64,000 nt of DNA. It comes from Lasioglossum baleicum. Taxonomy: Eukaryota > Arthropoda > Insecta > Hymenoptera > Halictidae. Positions 1 through 10,576 of this stretch are shown one piece after another. How positions within the stretch are numbered: the stretch's first letter is position 1; each line of letters begins with the position of its first letter. The DNA lies in the NCBI RefSeq assembly GCF_051020765.1, contig NC_134932.1, positions 930,001 to 994,000 on the forward strand. The letters are read 5' to 3'. The notes beneath the pieces are model-generated. The model ran no database searches, had not been told where the DNA came from, and saw only the letters and a list, made by a program, of their open reading frames with translations. The position numbers and the translations under genes are program-made.

Positions 1-493
1 ATGAAGCCTCGTTTCATTTAATTCATACATGTTAAGAAAGACACGCTAAAAATATGTGTATAAAGAAATGGAATTTCTAATGTTTCATAAACAGAAATTT
101 TGTACGCAGTTCGCACGGTCTGGGATAGATACGGGCCTGAGCTGTCTCGAGGATAAAGGCCGTTACGGAGAACGAGACGTGCGGCCGGTGAAAGGAGGCG
201 GCCTGAAAAGTCTCATCCGTGCCGACCACTGAGTTGACAATTTCAGAATTTCCAAGAACAGCAAGAAAAGAAATTCGAACCGTTTCACGATATCTATTTA
301 GATAGAAGCAATTTTGCTTTCGCTGCTTTATACCAGGGTACGCGACGAAGTAATAAAACGTCGATAAATCTGGGCAATTACTTTGACCGTCGCGAGGGCC
401 AATAAGTCCTGGGTAGTTACCAAAACAACTCTGGATTTTCTGCACGAAATTACCTGAACCTTTTCCCAGAATGTTCGTTTGACAAGCAAATTT

Positions 494-700
494 TCACATA
501 ATCATCCATTTCATTTCCAAAGTACAGTACCAGGACCTCGACGAACCGGCTTGATCGAGAGACAAACAGCTCGGACAAATTAAGGCCCGATGGATAATTG
601 AGACCCGAGGGAAATCACGTCTTACCCTGCCATAGTCCGGCCACTCTAAGCGACCGTGATTATCCTTACGGGCACCGTCGCGTCGGTTCTTCCACGCCAT
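494..700 (-). other. Short conserved minus-strand ORF of unknown origin
   Basis: A 68-codon minus-strand ORF begins MAWKNRRDGARKDNHGRL and is preceded by a fairly GC-rich leader. A nearly identical copy is present at 43904-44107, and its first part recurs at 55825-55874 before that copy breaks off. A GTAAGA that could be a splice donor follows about 80 bases into the ORF. A second minus-strand ORF (77-445, 122 codons) lies downstream. I do not recognise either product. They could be fragments of a captured host gene or non-coding transposon sequence. Confidence 0.15.
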
Positions 701-872
701 AATTAATCCTCCGGCAACCCTCCCTCTCTTCCCAGTTTTCCACGAAATTCTATACTCTATACAATTGTACTTGCAGCTTGCAGCTTTTCCTTCTGACGCG
801 ATAACGGTAACGTCAGCGTATCTGCTTTATAATATTTGTCATTGTTGTAATATCCTGCAATTTCTACCATCT

Positions 873-1131
873 TTAACCCTTAGCACTCCAGTGGTGACTC
901 GAAATCACCACTAAAAATTGCTGTCCCATTATGCAAAATATTGTTCACATTGTTAAACATGTTGGTAGCTAATCAATTACTAAACCTTTAATTATTGTAT
1001 GAGGTATTACAATCAATTTCATATCCATCAAATGAAAAGAAACGTATAGAACGAAATTATTCTACCTAGAACGAGATGTTTCATTTTCGAGTTAAAACAG
1101 CTCCGAAATTAAAACAGCTGCAAATGGTTAA
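873..1131. mobile_element. TTAA-flanked MITE, possibly piggyBac-like
   Basis: The segment is bounded by TTAA on both sides (873-876 and 1128-1131). Its imperfect terminal inverted repeats read CCCTTAGCA at the left and CCATTTGCA (reverse complement) at the right, a match at 7 of 9 positions. TTAA targets and CCYTT-type ends are typical of piggyBac-derived MITEs. It has no coding capacity. The same element is present at about 44282-44540 and, inverted, near 55400-55660, so it predates the duplication. The family call is tentative because the TIR is short. Confidence 0.45.
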
Positions 1132-3189
1132 TTATTATAACTATCTTTTAAATTTTCAATATAGGCCCCACATAAAAAAGTTGTGAAATGCAACATTTAG
1201 TACCTATTTTCTCTACAATTCCGGCCAACTGCAATTTCTGGAAAAATATCTTTAGGATGACGGGTAATTCAGTGTCTATGATGTTTCGCGTGGTTAACAG
1301 ACAACGATATAGATATTTATTAAAACAATAACACGTAACAATAACAAAACAAAACAAGATGTAATAATAATAACAATAACGAGAAAACTAGATTATAAAC
1401 GTTAATGACTATCGAGTACTAACAAAGTACAGAGATATAAATTAACGTAGCGCGGGCAACTCTAGAGCGATGCGTTCTCAACGAGTGCCACAAGCTTTTT
1501 TTCCACTGGTAAAAATCCTTTTTGGTGGGAGGATTAGCAACGTGAGAAAGACCGTTAAAATAAGGGGAGGAATTCTCCGTTCCTCAAGAGTAAGGAGAAA
1601 GTTTCCTTCCCCAAAACAATTCAAAGTCGTCACTGCCAAGGACATTGCAACGGTTGAGTCAGGGTTCTGGTAATCGTCACTTTTACGACCGAACCCTCAA
1701 TGCAACCGTCCACAGCGCGCACTTGAGAAGGATGAAATTTCCGCGTCCGGAAAGTCCCTCTTTCCAACGCGCCATGTCCACTACATATCTTTTCACATCG
1801 TGCAGTAAACTAATTTCTCCAACTTCTCACGAAAAGTCCAAATCCATATAGTCCAACATTAAAAAAGTTACAGTTACTCGAATTAATACAACCCCTGGCA
1901 GAAAGTTTCCGATCCGGAGGTATTGATACGGATTTTACAGAAAACTATTACTTTATGGAGTTGAAACTGATGGGAAATTAAAAGGGGCTTATTAAAGAAT
2001 GAAGAACAACAAATTAACATAAGCTTCCATTTATTATAACAAAGAAACGAGAAAATAAACAAAATGTTACACGGAAAAAAGTTAATAGACCCATTAATAG
2101 ATCTACTGGAAGAAAGTTTCCCATTTGATTTACAGTCTCCGCAACACCAAATTTCTTCAACAATTACTGTTGGATGATTCTTATAGAGTTTTTTGCGCTG
2201 ATTCCGAATCTGCCCTTAATTTTTCTCCTAGATACAAATTTCGGATCACGAATAATAGATACAAAATTTGTAATTAGTTACTCGAAGATATAGATACACA
2301 GGGGACCACTTGTAGCGGTATTTTCGAATACCTCGAAACCATTCTGCACTTCGCAATCATAACTTAAATTGTGTTTCTTTTTTTTAAATTACAGAAAGTG
2401 GACAGCGAAAGTCGACAGCGCGAACTGCATCAATTCTTTAAGTTGAAAATAAATGTAGACAATTAAAAAATGTTTTTGGTTAAACTTTTCATTAAAACTC
2501 GAAGCAATAAGTATTTACCGAACAAAACGATTATAGATGCGGGATTCGATTCGGGGCCAGAAGATTCCCAGCCGTATATATGTACTTGTTTTGTTAACGG
2601 CTACCCAACCTCTAAAAAATTATAAAAAAATTAAGAACGGTTGCTTCAATAATATCCAAGTACTGAATTCTTATAAAACTGGAGTCTCTAACACTTCAAT
2701 ACAAAACATGCATTTTCTTGGAATTTTTGGAGGTTTTCAATTTTTTAAAACATGTTTCCGTAATCCGAAAAATCTGAAAAAATACACATTAATAATCAGG
2801 ATGAGACACAACTAACGTAATAATATAAATGTGGTCAACTGAAGACTTTGATGTATGTATATACATAAAATCGGCAATTTTATGTTTTCCGATTTGTTTA
2901 AAAATCGATTTTGCAACCAAAAATTTTGAAAAAAATCTCAGTAGTGTATGCTATTCGGTAGAATATTCATGAATTTTTTCATAATTTTCTGTTGAACATG
3001 ACGTGACTAAAAACAAATTTGGTTGGATACTTCTGACCATCTTTTCCGGCTATACCTTAAGAATCAACGAAAACATTATTTAAAAAATACAAAATATATT
3101 TCTTTTTACATCGTTAAAACCGATTTTTCAAAAAAAATTAGGCCTAATTTCTCTTCGATATCTCTTTTAGATCAAAAGTTATAGCAAAA

Positions 3190-3480
3190 TGTGCGTCGCG
3201 CCGCGTGCTGTGCCCGAGATTCAAATGCGCGCCGTCTCCAGATTCCGACTTTTCGCCTCATGCTTCCGAAACTTCGGCAACGTGAAAATCGAAGGAACGC
3301 GTCGGCGTCGATCAGTCGAGCAGGTAGTCACACGGACATGGTAGAGGTACGTTTGTTGTGTAGCGCGTGTGCAATCGAACATGCACCAACACGGGCAAGC
3401 GCGGTCGACACCGCTCACGAATACGACGATACGTCAGGGAAGGGGAAACTGCCGTTCAGTTTTCAGCAGTTTTCAGTTAT
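3190..3480. repeat. GC-rich repeat module shared by several elements
   Basis: A GC-rich module contains repeated variants of the words GGTAGAGGTACG, GTGTAGCGCG and CACACGGACA. Related copies occur at 22200-22440 and 27140-27390 (the arms of hAT-A), 42290-42560, 46590-46830 and 53290-53540. Adjacent sequence around 2990-3190 is a diverged relative of the hAT-A arm at 22440-22640. The 113-codon ORF that can be read here has no recognisable domain. The module is best described as a subterminal or internal part of an old hAT-A-related element. Confidence 0.5.
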
Positions 3481-4823
3481 TCTCTCAACTCTCAACAGTT
3501 CGCAAGTTCTCGTTCGCTTAGCTCGGTCGTAATATCTGTGGTTGTCAGGAGGACGCCGCCGCATATCACATTGTACTTTCACTTTCGAGATATTGTCGTT
3601 TAAAGTTTTGATCACTAATGCTTTGACAAGGACATTGGTTATAAATTGTATTATTTTTTCGAGCCTTTTGAATTGATTTTCGTGACGTTTTTTCTGGTAA
3701 ATACCTAATTCTACACTATAAAGTTCAATAAATGCATAAACTGAAATTTTTTGAAATTGTGACATGCAGCGTTTTTCTTGACACAATCACAGATATATTT
3801 ACATAACTTCGCTCTGTGGTTACACGTTACACTCGCGAGTGCGGTCTGCGTTGCGGCATTTGACTATTTGACTATTTATTAGATTGACTTGCTTGGATTA
3901 TGTGATTACGTGGATTACTTGGATTACGTGCACTACGTGGAAGGCAGGAAGAACGGAAGGTATTTGTACATATTTATATTGGTTAATTGGTTTCATTTTG
4001 CTCAAACCTCTCCCAAAATCTTCGCGTGAAGAAGCGTGAGAACGCTTGTCGGCACACCACGCGACAGTGCCATTTGCCTGCATTTGCCATCACGTATGAG
4101 GTGCTACGGGGCGAGTATGTTCACTTCAATGTAGAGTCCAAAATAGTAAATTGTTTGTTTCTTTATCACCTTATCACTCTCTTTTCATTATCATTATTAT
4201 CATTTATCACTTTAAACAAATCCAACACAATTCAGCTTTGGCCCATTCAGATTAGAATTAGCTTAGCAATATTCTAAATCGGCAAAATGATGGCTTAAAC
4301 CAATTCAGTAAGGCAAGTATTTAATCTTCTTCACTTGCTTCTCATCATCGAATTTTTTTATTTCTGGTAGTACTTTCTTTTGTTTGTAGTTCAACTTTAA
4401 TCGATTTTTTATAAATATCATTGCAATGTTTGAATCAGTTAGGTATGTTGATGAAAAACGTCAGAAGACCTTTTGTAATTGTAGCACCAGAAATTAGAAA
4501 ATTCGTTGAGATGAGCAATAAGCGAAGAAGATTAAATACTCACCTTTACTCACTGTGTAATTGAAAATCTAATTACAGAACGGAGGATAAATATAATGAA
4601 CTATCCAGGGAAGGAGGAGAAGGAAGCTGCGGCAACCGGGGAAGAGGAAGACCTCTAATTTTTCACGTGGTACGTATATCTAATTATGCCATTCAACACA
4701 CATGCATATATTGTACATTACTGATTTTCTTTGTATTTTTTAGGTATCCCACCTATGCCAGAACGTGCTACGGGCCACAAGTTTTGGGAAGCAGAGGCAA
4801 CAACGTGTAATAATCACAATATA

Positions 4824-5008
4824 CAGGGTGTTCCGTTTAAATACGAACACCTAAATATCTCTTCAGGTTATTGTGATGCAAAAAATATTTGTTACGTAAT
4901 GTGCATGGTGTCAATGGACCAAATATCTGGCACACCGTGCACATTACGTAACAAATATTTTTTGCATCACAATAACCTGAAGAGTTATTTAGGTGTTCGT
5001 CCAATAAT
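4824..5008. mobile_element. Small fold-back MITE with CAGGGTG end
   Basis: After a TA, the sequence starts CAGGGTGTTCCG and folds back on itself. The arm around 4855-4910 (TCAGGTTATTGTGATGC and following) is repeated in inverted form at about 4935-4990. The right terminus is degenerate. A second copy sits at 50918-51105 in duplicated block D2. The CAGGGTG start and TA flank resemble the larger fold-backs at 29413, 32049 and 59238. It is non-coding. Confidence 0.6.
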
Positions 5009-5130
5009 AAAGCATAGTAATAATAAAAAATTATAATATTTATTATATATATATTGTTCAGGATTCAAGCAGTGAAATTCGGTCTATGTCGCCGATACGG
5101 GTGATCTCCGTTTCACCCGTTTTTGCAATC

Positions 5131-5138
5131 TATAAATA
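5131..5138 (+). promoter_or_regulatory. TATA box in BEL-2 5' LTR
   Basis: TATAAATA followed by AGAGCACACG; the same box is at 8304-8311 in the 3' LTR. Its position about 75 bp into the LTR fits the U3/R promoter of an LTR retrotransposon. The later insertion at 5294 separates this promoter from the LTR polyadenylation signal and gag. Confidence 0.6.
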
Positions 5139-5293
5139 GAGCACACGTCGCCGTCGCGCATTGCCGCTTAGCAACAACACGCTCTCATTAGCCGAATTTC
5201 ACCGCTTGAATCCTTCAAACGTTCTATGTATATTGTATAGAAATCACCCGACTCCAGCGGACCAATCCGGGTTCGCCCTTTCATTCTTATATA

Positions 5294-5955
5294 AACTCTG
5301 TCTCATGAGAGAAGGGACTCAATTCGCGCAGCTCGACTGAGGCAGCGGCTTGCTGCGAACCTCCGAACTCCCACTCCACTACCCACTCCCCACTCTACTC
5401 GACGCGAGTATTCATGTACACGGTGTACCGGAGTGAAACGGGTTAGCATGACATGATTCGGAATGGGAAATCGGGACTATTTGCACGCGTAATAAATAAT
5501 ATATTTAATTTATTTGTATAATTTGTACATTTTTTTGTAGATATGTGTTATTATATTAACACTTATCTACAAGAAATGTACAAATTACGATTTACACACA
5601 AAGAATATGATTGAATTATGTAAAGACCCAATATATTTTATTTAATTTTATATATAATTTGTACATTTTTTGTAGATGTGTGTTAATATATTGTATCTAC
5701 ATAATTTTGACACTTCAAAAACACTGTGCAAACAGAACACAAAGAAAACTGTGGAAGCGTGCGTAATGCAGTACACCTGAGTACACCCGGTAGAACGCGA
5801 ATGAGGCAGTCTGCAGCGCTGCGGCGCGTGGCGTCGCTTCAGTGCCACTGCGCGCATGCGTTGTGCATTGGGAGTACTACCAATCAGGGCGAACCTGCGC
5901 AGCGAACGACGTAAACTGGTCGTTACCCAAGTCCCTTCTCTCCTGAGACAGAGTT
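5294..5955. mobile_element. TA-flanked inverted-repeat element inside an LTR
   Basis: The left end AACTCTGTCTCATGAGAGAA and the right end, reverse-complemented, agree over about 26 bases with one mismatch. The empty site is preserved in the 3' LTR (around 8461-8467). Comparing the two gives a duplicated TA (5292-5293 and 5956-5957), although a 3-base TAA reading is also possible. A related copy starts at 51853, also directly after a TA, and is cut off near 52277. No transposase is visible. Confidence 0.75.
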
Positions 5956-6214
5956 TAAGGCACCTGCGATGCCTTCTTGCTTTTTTGGTCAGTTTGTCGA
6001 CTCGTTCGCTCACCGAACATACATGCGATTCATGTTCGCGACAGGGATAAATAAAGTGAAGTGCCTCATGTGGGTGTTCAACGCAAAATAACTTCTTCTC
6101 ATTCGCTCGACCTCCTTTTCCTCCACTGGTCCTCGTGGAGTTACCACGCGCGCTCAAATCTGGGTGGTTCCGGCAACCGGCATCTTCCGACCACGCTGGT
6201 CGGAGCCGAAACAT

Positions 6215-6232
6215 TGGTCCTTCGAGCCGGAT
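6215..6232 (+). other. Primer binding site (tRNA-Tyr type) of BEL-2
   Basis: TGGTCCTTCGAGCCGGAT follows the LTR after one base. It is complementary to a tRNA 3' end finishing in CGAAGGACCA, which fits an animal tRNA-Tyr (acceptor CCTTCG at its 5' end). The identical site is in BEL-1 at 11307-11324. The tRNA assignment is from general knowledge and was not searched. Confidence 0.65.
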
Positions 6233-6277
6233 CGCGAGTAATCCACGAGACCCGTGAAAAGAAGAAGTTTCGGTACG

Positions 6278-8152
6278 ATGGAAGTCGTTCTTGAAGCGCA
6301 GCTGTTGACGCAGCAATCAATCGAGCACGCGCTCGACAACCTAACCAACTTGGGGAAGGCAACATGGACGCGCTCAACACTGCTGACGAGGATGGCGGAT
6401 CTCAAGGCAGCTTGGACAAGATTCGAGGACGGGCACGCTCGACTTCTCGCCTCCACCTCTAAGGACGAACGAGCTGCTCTTCCGTACTTCGCCGACGACC
6501 CATATTTCACCACGGAGGAAACGTACCTCATCTCTTTGGCCTCCATGCACGAGAAGCTTGACGAACTCCAGGATTCTTCTGTAAGTCCGCTTGACTTGTT
6601 TTCCGCCGAACAAGCAAATCCAACGACCTTAGATCCGCACATTCCGCGTATCAAGTTGCCTGATTCCTCAGCTCTCGCGCTTTCGACCACACTCTCGCAC
6701 TCTCGTGCACCCTCGCATCCGTGCGCGCCGTCGCTTTCGCAATCTCTTACCCTCGCGAATCCAGTCGCGCCTCCGCTCTCGCACTCTCGTGAACCCGCGC
6801 ATCCGTTCGCGCCGTCGCTTTCGCAATCCCGTACTCTCGCGAATCCAGTCGCGCCCACGCTCTCGCACTCTCGTGCACCCTCGCATCCGTGTGCGCCTCC
6901 GCTTTCGCCATCTCTTACTCTCGCGAATCCAGTCGCGCCTCCGCTCTCGCACTCTCGTGCACTTGCGCATCCGTTCGCGCCTCCGCTCTCGCATTCACGT
7001 GCTCTTGCGCATACGTTCGCGCCTGCGATCTCGCACTCTCGTGCACTTGCGCATCCGCTCGCGCCTCCGCTCTCGCATTCACCTGCTCTTGCGCATCCGC
7101 TCTCGCACTTTCGTGCTCTCGCGCATCCGCTCGCGCCTCCGATCTCGCACTCTCGTGCTCTCGCGCCTCCGATCTTGTACTCTCGTGCTCTCGCGCCTCC
7201 GATCTTGTACTCTCGTGTTCTCGCGCATCCGTTCGCGCCTCCGCTCTCGCATTCACGTGCTCTTGCGCATACGTTCGCGCCTCCGCTCTCACACTGTCGT
7301 GCCTTCGCGCCTCCCATCTTGTACTTTCGTGTTCTCTCGCATACGCTCGCGCCTTCGCTCTCGCATTCACGTGCTCTTGCGCATCCGCTCGCGCAACCGC
7401 TCTCGCACTCTCGTGCACCCGCGCATCCGTTCGCGCCTCCGCCTTCGCAATCTCGTGCACTCGCGCATCCGTTCGCGCCTCCGCTCTCGCACTCTTGTGC
7501 TCTCGCGCATCCGCTCGCGCCTCCGATCTCGCACTCTCGTGCTCTCGCGCATTCGCTCGCGCCTCCGATCTTGTACTCTCGTGTTCTCGCGCATCCGTTC
7601 GCGCCTCCGCTCTCGCACTCTTGTGCTCTCGCGCATCCGCTCGCGCCTCCGATCCCGCACTCTCGTGCTCTCGCGCATTCGCTCGCGCCTCCGATCTTGT
7701 ACTCTCGTGTTCTCGCGCATCCGTTCGCGCCTCCGCTCTCGCACTCTTGTGCTCTCGCGCATGCGTTCGCGCCTCCGCTCTCGTGCTCTTGCGCATCCGC
7801 TCGCGCCTCCGCTCTCAAACGCTCGTACTCTTGCGCATCCGCTCGCGCCTCCGCTTTCGCACTCTTGTGCCCACGCGCATCCGTCCGCGCCTCCGATCTC
7901 GCACTCTCGTGCTCTCGCGCATGCGTTCGCGCCTCCGCTCTCGTGCTCTCGCGCTCACGCGCCTACGCTTTCGCGCTCTCGCGACCTCGCGCCTCCGCTC
8001 TCATGCCTCCGCTCTCGCGCCTATGCTCTCGCGCTCTCACGATAACATGTACCGCCCACCCCCGCCCTCGAGACGTCACGGCGGGCAGCCCATCGCGCGC
8101 TCATGGGGACAGGCGCTCGGGAATTGTAAAGCGCTGTCCCTATTTTGTTTAA
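6278..8152 (+). CDS. Gag-like protein with a long 14-residue repeat array
   Basis: A 624-codon ORF, if translation starts at the first ATG (6278); the frame is open slightly further upstream without an ATG. Residues 1 to about 135 are non-repetitive and resemble the helical N-terminus of BEL/Pao Gag in spacing and in motifs such as LKAAWTRFEDGHARLL. From about residue 140 the protein becomes an array of 14-residue units of the type APPLSHSRALAHPL, encoded by a 42-bp tandem repeat. No zinc knuckle, protease or pol domain follows. The usual Gag body (PTFSGD-type region) seems to have been replaced by the repeat. It may be a functional structural protein or an accidental ORF left by repeat expansion; I lean to a degenerate Gag that stayed open because 42 is a multiple of three. 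Confidence 0.55.
   Translation: MEVVLEAQLLTQQSIEHALDNLTNLGKATWTRSTLLTRMADLKAAWTRFEDGHARLLASTSKDERAALPYFADDPYFTTEETYLISLASMHEKLDELQDSSVSPLDLFSAEQANPTTLDPHIPRIKLPDSSALALSTTLSHSRAPSHPCAPSLSQSLTLANPVAPPLSHSREPAHPFAPSLSQSRTLANPVAPTLSHSRAPSHPCAPPLSPSLTLANPVAPPLSHSRALAHPFAPPLSHSRALAHTFAPAISHSRALAHPLAPPLSHSPALAHPLSHFRALAHPLAPPISHSRALAPPILYSRALAPPILYSRVLAHPFAPPLSHSRALAHTFAPPLSHCRAFAPPILYFRVLSHTLAPSLSHSRALAHPLAQPLSHSRAPAHPFAPPPSQSRALAHPFAPPLSHSCALAHPLAPPISHSRALAHSLAPPILYSRVLAHPFAPPLSHSCALAHPLAPPIPHSRALAHSLAPPILYSRVLAHPFAPPLSHSCALAHAFAPPLSCSCASARASALKRSYSCASARASAFALLCPRASVRASDLALSCSRACVRASALVLSRSRAYAFALSRPRASALMPPLSRLCSRALTITCTAHPRPRDVTAGSPSRAHGDRRSGIVKRCPYFV
6690..8040. repeat. 42-bp minisatellite, about 32 units
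   Basis: A C/T-rich unit resembling GCCTCCGCTCTCGCACTCTC followed by GTGCTCTCGCGCATCCGCTCGC repeats with a 42-bp period. Adjacent units differ by a few bases, and some higher-order similarity is visible, for example units around 7500-7600 recur around 7620-7720. The last ~250 bp are more irregular. Because units lack TAA, TAG and TGA in most phases, long ORFs appear in all three plus frames and in the minus frames as well. Confidence 0.9.
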
Positions 8153-8214
8153 GATCGTTCGGCCATGCGTGGCCACTTGCGTGCGCCTCCGCAGCGTTTC
8201 GAAATTAATATTTC

Positions 8215-8225
8215 GAGGCGGGCAG
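8215..8225 (+). other. Polypurine tract of BEL-2
   Basis: GAGGCGGGCAG lies directly before the 3' LTR (with TA between). It resembles the AAGGTGGGCGG tract before the 3' LTR of BEL-1, supporting kinship of the two elements. Confidence 0.6.
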
Positions 8226-8227
8226 TA

Positions 8228-8722
8228 TGTTCAGGATTCAAGCAGTGAAATTCGGTCTATGTCGCCGATACGGGTGATCTCCGTTTCACCCGTTTTTGCA
8301 ACCTATAAATAGAGCACACGTCGCCGTCGCGCGTTGCCGCTTAGCAACAACACGCTCTCATTAGCCGAATTTCACCGCTTGAATCCTTCAAACGTTCTAT
8401 GTATATTGTATAGAAATCACCCGATTCCAGCGGACCAATCCGGGTTCGCCCTTTCATTCTTATATAAGGCACCTGCGGTGCCTTCTTGCTTTTTTGGTCA
8501 GTTTGTCGACTCGTTCGCTCACCGAACATACATGCGATTCATGTTCGCGACAGGGACAAATAAAGTGAAGTGCCTCATGTGGGTGTTCAACGCAAAATAA
8601 CTTCTTCTCATTCGCTCGAACTCCTTTTCCTCCACTGGTCCTCGTGGAGTTACCACGCGCGCTCAAATCTGGGTGGTTCCGGCAACCGGCATCTTCCGAC
8701 CACGCTGGTCGGAGCCGAAACA
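8228..8722 (+). repeat. 3' LTR of BEL-2
   Basis: A 495-bp LTR from TGTTCAGG to GAAACA, with TATAAATA at 8304 and AATAAA at 8559. It keeps the uninterrupted site that in the 5' LTR is filled by the 662-bp element, so that insertion came after retrotransposition. Confidence 0.85.
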
Positions 8723-8759
<37 letters not shown>

Positions 8760-9358
8760 TCCTTGTGTCATTGTCCATGTGTCTTTACCAACTCCCTGCG
8801 GCGTATTAAAAAATAAGAAAAAGTAAATTTTCTTTTCCCTTATATGACACTTTGTCTTTTTTTGCATGGGGACATTTTAATCTTAGCTTCCATCTCTTGC
8901 AATCGATGCAGAGAATTTTTTTTTTCGTTTTCTCTCCTTGCATGTGTCTGAATATTCATTCAAAAATCAGTATTGTCGGTAAAAAGGAAAACTGCTACAT
9001 ATTTGTACAATAGAAATTTACTTTATCGACATCTGCCACATTAGTGCGATCTGCCCTTACCGACGGCGCTGCCCTGTATAACGGCATTCGCCGCATCACC
9101 GACGAGATACCACCGACGAGATACTATTAAAGACTGCCAGCCTTACGGGAGTTGGCGAGCCTAAAATTTTTCGGTGTTCTCTTACGCCCTCTAGGATATA
9201 TTCTGACTGGAGTGAGAAACAGGAGGCCACCGACGGCATTTCGTCGGTGCAGAAGACACTGTATGTATCGTGTTAGCAACGCGCCCGCGCGCTACACTCG
9301 CCAGCGTACCTTTACTATATCCGTGTGTGCTGCTTGTGCGCTTATGCCAGCCACAATC
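8723..9358 (+). repeat. Segmental duplication block D1, second part
   Basis: Begins with a TA microsatellite (8723-8756) and then matches 51153-51852 (direct) up to about 9312, where the D2 copy is interrupted by the AACTCTG-type element. Within it, 9040-9120 is a shortened form of 51430-51659. The D2 version includes an extra segment ending in GTGCTATCAGGG that is missing here. No gene seen. Confidence 0.75.
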
Positions 9359-10479
9359 TATTTTTAGCACTTGCCATGTTGCCATGTTGTATTGCTTTAC
9401 GGCGGAAACGAAACTGAAATTCGGCTGTCGAGCCGTCGAGCGTATGAATGGCAATCTGGAGCTAGCATTCGAGTCCCCGTGCAGCGGGGATTTTTTTTAA
9501 TTTTTATTTTTCATTACTTTTTTAATTACATTTTTTAACCTTCCAAAAAATTAAAAATATAAAAACAATGTTCAAAATATGTATTCATTTAAAATAGAAA
9601 CGTTTTGTTACTGTCATAATTGCATTAATAAAAATATATTAATACCTCATTATACCTATAGGTATATGATCGAGAACAGGTTGATGGTATTTATTTGGAC
9701 TGATTGGAGAATACGAAAATGCAGGAAGTATTTTTTAGTTTATGAAACAATTTGTAGATTTATTAGTAGTCAAACAAATAATAAAATAAATTGTATAATA
9801 TATATAAATTGATTTTATACTAGCATACACAAGTTTATTTGATCTTCTGTCTTCCTATAATAAAAAAATACAGTCATAACTATAATTATAATAGAATTTC
9901 ATAAAATATTGAGGTTATTGTAAACTCATCTTTTTTCGCAATGATGCTCTAATTTCATTGCTTATAAAATGTATCATAATTAAACTACAATTATCCTAAT
10001 AACGTAGAATGTAGTACATATTAAGTTTTAATTACCAGGATTTTCTTCTTCGACGTTAAGCACCCTTTACTGCTTCTCGTAATTTACATATATGTACATT
10101 AGGCTGGACTTTATTTTTCGACCATGAAATTTTTTGGTCCCGTAAACCAGAATTGTAACAAATGTTGAGAAGATGATCTGGAAAAATGTTGGGGCCGATT
10201 GGATCATGGGAAAATGAGGCGCAGCAAATTTGAAAATTTTGAATTTTTTAAATCTTGACATAAATAGACGTTATGATATATCGTTGAATTTGTCTTTTTT
10301 CTCTTTAAGAATCCATATATAGCATAAACAGTTGTTGATAGAAAAACATCCGTGACCTTGAAAACTTGAAATAATGACTTTGAAAAAATTTTTTTTCTCT
10401 GATACTATATCCACCTCCTTATATACTACAACTTTTGTTTGAAGAGATTTTTCATACATACATAACTGACAGAGATATT

Positions 10480-10576
10480 AAGGGGCGTAATTTGCATTAT
10501 TCGGAAGCATACAACTGCGCATATGTATAGTTATTTTCATAGCTACATGCTCCCGAATAATGCAAATTACGCCTCG
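10480..10576. repeat. Small inverted repeat module in F1 left arm
   Basis: GGGCGTAATTTGCATTATTC is followed about 50 bases later by its near-perfect reverse complement. The mirror copy is at about 20050-20150 in the right arm. The same module forms the core of the larger fold-backs at 40851-41225 and about 56265-56640, so it is shared between otherwise different elements. Confidence 0.6.

Larger units (their letters stand above)
1..5054 (+). repeat. Segmental duplication block D1, first part
   Basis: This stretch matches 43428-51140 in the same orientation almost base for base, and matches 52278-55874 in inverted orientation. Differences by eye are scattered single bases and small indels, for example about 12 bases at 300-312 that are missing near 43720. 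It contains a TTAA-flanked MITE (873-1131), a repeat module at 3190-3420 shared with several other elements, and a small fold-back at 4824-5008. No convincing host gene was recognised. Short ORFs that persist in all copies do so because the DNA is duplicated, not necessarily because they are selected. The block probably continues to the left of the window. Confidence 0.85.
5055..6213 (+). repeat. 5' LTR of BEL-2, enlarged by an insertion
   Basis: The LTR starts TGTTCAGG and ends GAAACA. At 1159 bp it is more than twice the length of its partner at 8228-8722 (495 bp), because a 662-bp inverted-repeat element occupies 5294-5955. Without it the LTR would be 497 bp. A TATA box (5131) and a polyadenylation signal AATAAA (6050) are present. 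Confidence 0.85.
5055..8722 (+). mobile_element. Non-autonomous BEL/Pao-type LTR retrotransposon (BEL-2)
   Basis: The element has two LTRs that begin TGTTCAGGATTCAAG and end GAAACA, a primer binding site directly after the 5' LTR, one gag-like ORF and a purine-rich tract just before the 3' LTR. It lacks protease, reverse transcriptase, RNase H and integrase entirely, so it cannot move alone. It sits in an AT dinucleotide run. The duplicated block D2 keeps the empty site near 51140-51155, so the insertion happened after the D1/D2 duplication or was lost from D2. Between the LTRs I see roughly half a dozen differences over 495 bp, so it is older than BEL-1 at 10849-17475. Confidence 0.85.

Noticed and set aside
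1470..1851. Basic 67- and 68-codon ORFs repeated in D2 and D3
   Set aside because: They are preserved only because the block is duplicated; no domain, start context or splice signal supports a gene.
5648..6316. 222-codon minus-strand ORF overlapping the BEL-2 5' LTR
   Set aside because: It runs across the LTR and the inserted TIR element on the wrong strand, has no recognisable domain, and the partner LTR does not preserve it.
6154..7818. 554-codon minus-strand ORF and other long ORFs over 6.7-8.2 kb
   Set aside because: They are products of the 42-bp repeat, which lacks stops in most phases. Only the plus frame that continues from the Gag-like N-terminus has any supporting context.
6690..8040. 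Regular 42-bp periodicity considered as a CRISPR array
   Set aside because: There are no distinct spacers; the whole unit repeats. The setting is a eukaryotic retrotransposon.
9440..9515. tRNA-like 3' end: GCATTCGAGTCCCC followed by a hairpin and a T run
   Set aside because: The T-arm-like words are present but there is no matching acceptor 5' strand, D-arm or anticodon arm upstream. The CCCCG...CGGGG hairpin alone explains the pairing. The sequence is part of the F1 arms and repeats at 28240-28330.
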